A stretch of DNA of 14,496 bases from Burkholderiales bacterium (GTDB lineage Bacteria; Pseudomonadota; Gammaproteobacteria; Burkholderiales; Burkholderiaceae_A), in assembly GCA_030834045.1 (NCBI GenBank), contig JAURFZ010000021.1, forward strand, positions 1 through 14,496, read 5' to 3'. Below the pieces are notes generated by a model, which was not told where the DNA came from, ran no database searches, and was given only the letters and a program-made list of their open reading frames with translations. Positions 13,230 to 14,496 of the stretch are shown here, one piece after another. The translations under genes were made by a program, and so were the position numbers. How positions within the stretch are numbered: position 1 is the first letter of the stretch; each line of letters starts with the position of its first letter.

Positions 13230-14496
13230 GCGGCCGCCTTAATACGACTTACCCTGCCGCCAAGCCCAATGAGCTTGTCTTCCATGCGGTCGTAGCCACG
13301 ATCGAGGTGATAAATACGATCGATCTCTGTCTCACCCTCGGCAACAAGTCCTGCAATAACTAGCCCCGCAGAGGCCCGCAGGTCGGTGGCCATCACCGCC
13401 GCACCGGTTAATTTCTTTACCCCTTGAATGATGGCTGTATGGCCGTCAATACGAATCTGAGCACCTAACCGTTGAAGCTCCTGGACATGCATGAATCGGT
13501 TTTCAAAAATGGTCTCGGCTACCGTGCTTGTGCCCTGGGCGATGGTGTTAACCGCCATAAACTGCGCCTGCATGTCGGTTGCGAAGCCAGGATAAGGGGC
13601 GGTGCGAATATCAACGGGCAGGGGTTTTTTATCGGCCTTCGCCCACAGGCCATCGTCAGTGGCGCGGATCTGCAGACCCGCCTGCCTGAGCTTATCGAGC
13701 GTGGCAGCCATGTGCACTTCACGGGCGCCCTTTAGGAAAATCTCACCGCCCGTTGCCATGACGGCACAAAGAAAGGTTCCCGCCTCGATGCGATCGGGCA
13801 TCACCGAGTAGTCTGCACCACGCAGCTCGCGAACCCCTTCAACGACAATACGGTCGGTACCCGCCCCCGAAATTTTTGCACCCATGGCGGTAAGGCAGTG
13901 GGCAAGATCAACCACCTCGGGTTCGCGAGCGGCATTGTCAATCACCGTGCAGCCATCGGCCAGACAGGCCGCCATCATGAGGTTTTCTGTGCCCGTCACA
14001 GTGACCATGTCGGTGGCTATATGGGCGCCTTTTAGCCGCGAGGCACGCGCCACCAGGTAGCCCTTTTGGACCTCCACCGACGCACCCATCGCCTGAAGGC
14101 CTCGAATGTGTTGATCGACCGGCCTTTGACCAATGGCACAACCACCAGGAAGGCTAACAAGCGCCTGGCCGAAGCGAGCAAGCATAGGGCCAAGCACCAA
14201 GATAGAAGCACGCATGGTCTTCACAAGCTCATAGGGTGCCTCGAGCTTATCGACATTGCCCGCCTCCAGCCTGAGAACCTCTTGCCCAAGACCTTCGCTC
14301 GATAAGGTTTGAACGGTCACTCCCATACCCGTGAGAAGCCTGGTCATGGTGCGCACATCCCGCAAGGGTGGAAGGTTTCGAACCACCAGAGGCTGGGAGC
14401 TTAATAAACTCGCGCAGAGAATGGGAAGCGCAGCGTTTTTCGCGCCCGAGACAAAGGTCTCACCCTGAAGCGGCGCACCGCCTTCAATAAGAAAAC
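13226..14496 (-). CDS. murA: UDP-N-acetylglucosamine 1-carboxyvinyltransferase MurA, nearly complete (5' end outside window)
   Basis: Cytoplasmic enzyme that transfers enolpyruvate from PEP to UDP-GlcNAc, the first committed step of peptidoglycan synthesis. The frame stays open to the right edge: upstream of the GTG at 14386 it reads FLIEGGAPLQGETFVSGAKN, the true MurA N-terminus, so that GTG is internal. Aligned by eye to E. coli MurA, only about three residues are missing. The KN pair (SGAKNAALPI) and the catalytic cysteine loop GGCAIGQRPVD are present; the cysteine corresponds to Cys115, the fosfomycin target. The catalytic aspartate lies in YPGFATDMQAQF. The stop overlaps hisG as ATGA. 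murA-hisG-hisD order is familiar from betaproteobacteria. Confidence 0.96.
   Translation of the reverse strand, partial: FLIEGGAPLQGETFVSGAKNAALPILCASLLSSQPLVVRNLPPLRDVRTMTRLLTGMGVTVQTLSSEGLGQEVLRLEAGNVDKLEAPYELVKTMRASILVLGPMLARFGQALVSLPGGCAIGQRPVDQHIRGLQAMGASVEVQKGYLVARASRLKGAHIATDMVTVTGTENLMMAACLADGCTVIDNAAREPEVVDLAHCLTAMGAKISGAGTDRIVVEGVRELRGADYSVMPDRIEAGTFLCAVMATGGEIFLKGAREVHMAATLDKLRQAGLQIRATDDGLWAKADKKPLPVDIRTAPYPGFATDMQAQFMAVNTIAQGTSTVAETIFENRFMHVQELQRLGAQIRIDGHTAIIQGVKKLTGAAVMATDLRASAGLVIAGLVAEGETEIDRIYHLDRGYDRMEDKLIGLGGRVSRIKAAA

Noticed and set aside
14386..14386. GTG at 14386 as the murA start
   Set aside because: The frame continues upstream with the conserved MurA N-terminus, including SGAKN with the catalytic KN pair, so this GTG is internal.
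1..14496. tRNA, rRNA, CRISPR arrays, insertion sequences or repeated uptake-type words
   Set aside because: No cloverleaf, array periodicity, transposase or terminal repeat was seen while reading; coding sequence fills nearly the whole window.

Overview
The window looks like a chromosomal segment of a betaproteobacterium, probably order Burkholderiales. By eye the GC content is moderate, in the mid-50s percent. The main evidence is gene order: a PBP1A gene, cyaY, lptM, lysA, msrQ, msrP, ccsB (also called resC/ccsA), resB, a cytochrome c4 gene and engB lie in the order I recall for Burkholderia and Bordetella relatives, and murA sits directly upstream of a short-form hisG and hisD. Organism and family names come from recall of family motifs; no search was run.

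Layout. (1) 1-1624, plus: 3' part of a PBP1A gene. Its first ~110 bases look foreign: they are AT-rich and encode an HExxHxxxxH metallopeptidase-like stretch. (2) 1583-1930, minus: cyaY, overlapping the PBP1A 3' end by 42 bases. (3) 2026-3563, plus: lptM-lysA, coupled by an ATGA overlap. (4) 3560-9285, minus: a tight run cytochrome c4 > resB > ccsB > msrP > msrQ, with overlaps of 17, 14 and up to 62 bases and one 26-base gap. (5) 9357-11262, plus: engB then hemB. Between and across them is a candidate minus-strand small RNA that ends in a strong intrinsic terminator inside the engB 3' end. The hemB leader can fold over its own Shine-Dalgarno. (6) 11266-14496, minus: murA > hisG > hisD, chained by two ATGA overlaps; murA lacks only about three residues at the right edge.

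How the genes work together. The centre concerns heme and periplasmic redox. HemB makes porphobilinogen for heme. ResB-CcsB (System II) carries heme out and attaches it to c-type cytochromes such as the neighbouring cytochrome c4. MsrQ is a heme membrane protein that feeds electrons to the molybdenum enzyme MsrP, which repairs periplasmic methionine sulfoxide. The flanks are envelope (PBP1A, MurA, LptM), lysine and histidine synthesis, Fe-S assembly (CyaY) and ribosome assembly (EngB).

The most interesting points are the candidate small RNA, which lies tail-to-tail with engB like Spot 42 and ErsA and carries a CU-rich loop with a 10-base match to the ccsB ribosome-binding site; the hemB leader with two mutually exclusive hairpins; the chimeric start of the PBP1A frame; and a possible Tat lipoprotein form of MsrP. 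No stretch over 300 bases lacks a gene. I saw no tRNA, rRNA, insertion sequence or CRISPR array.
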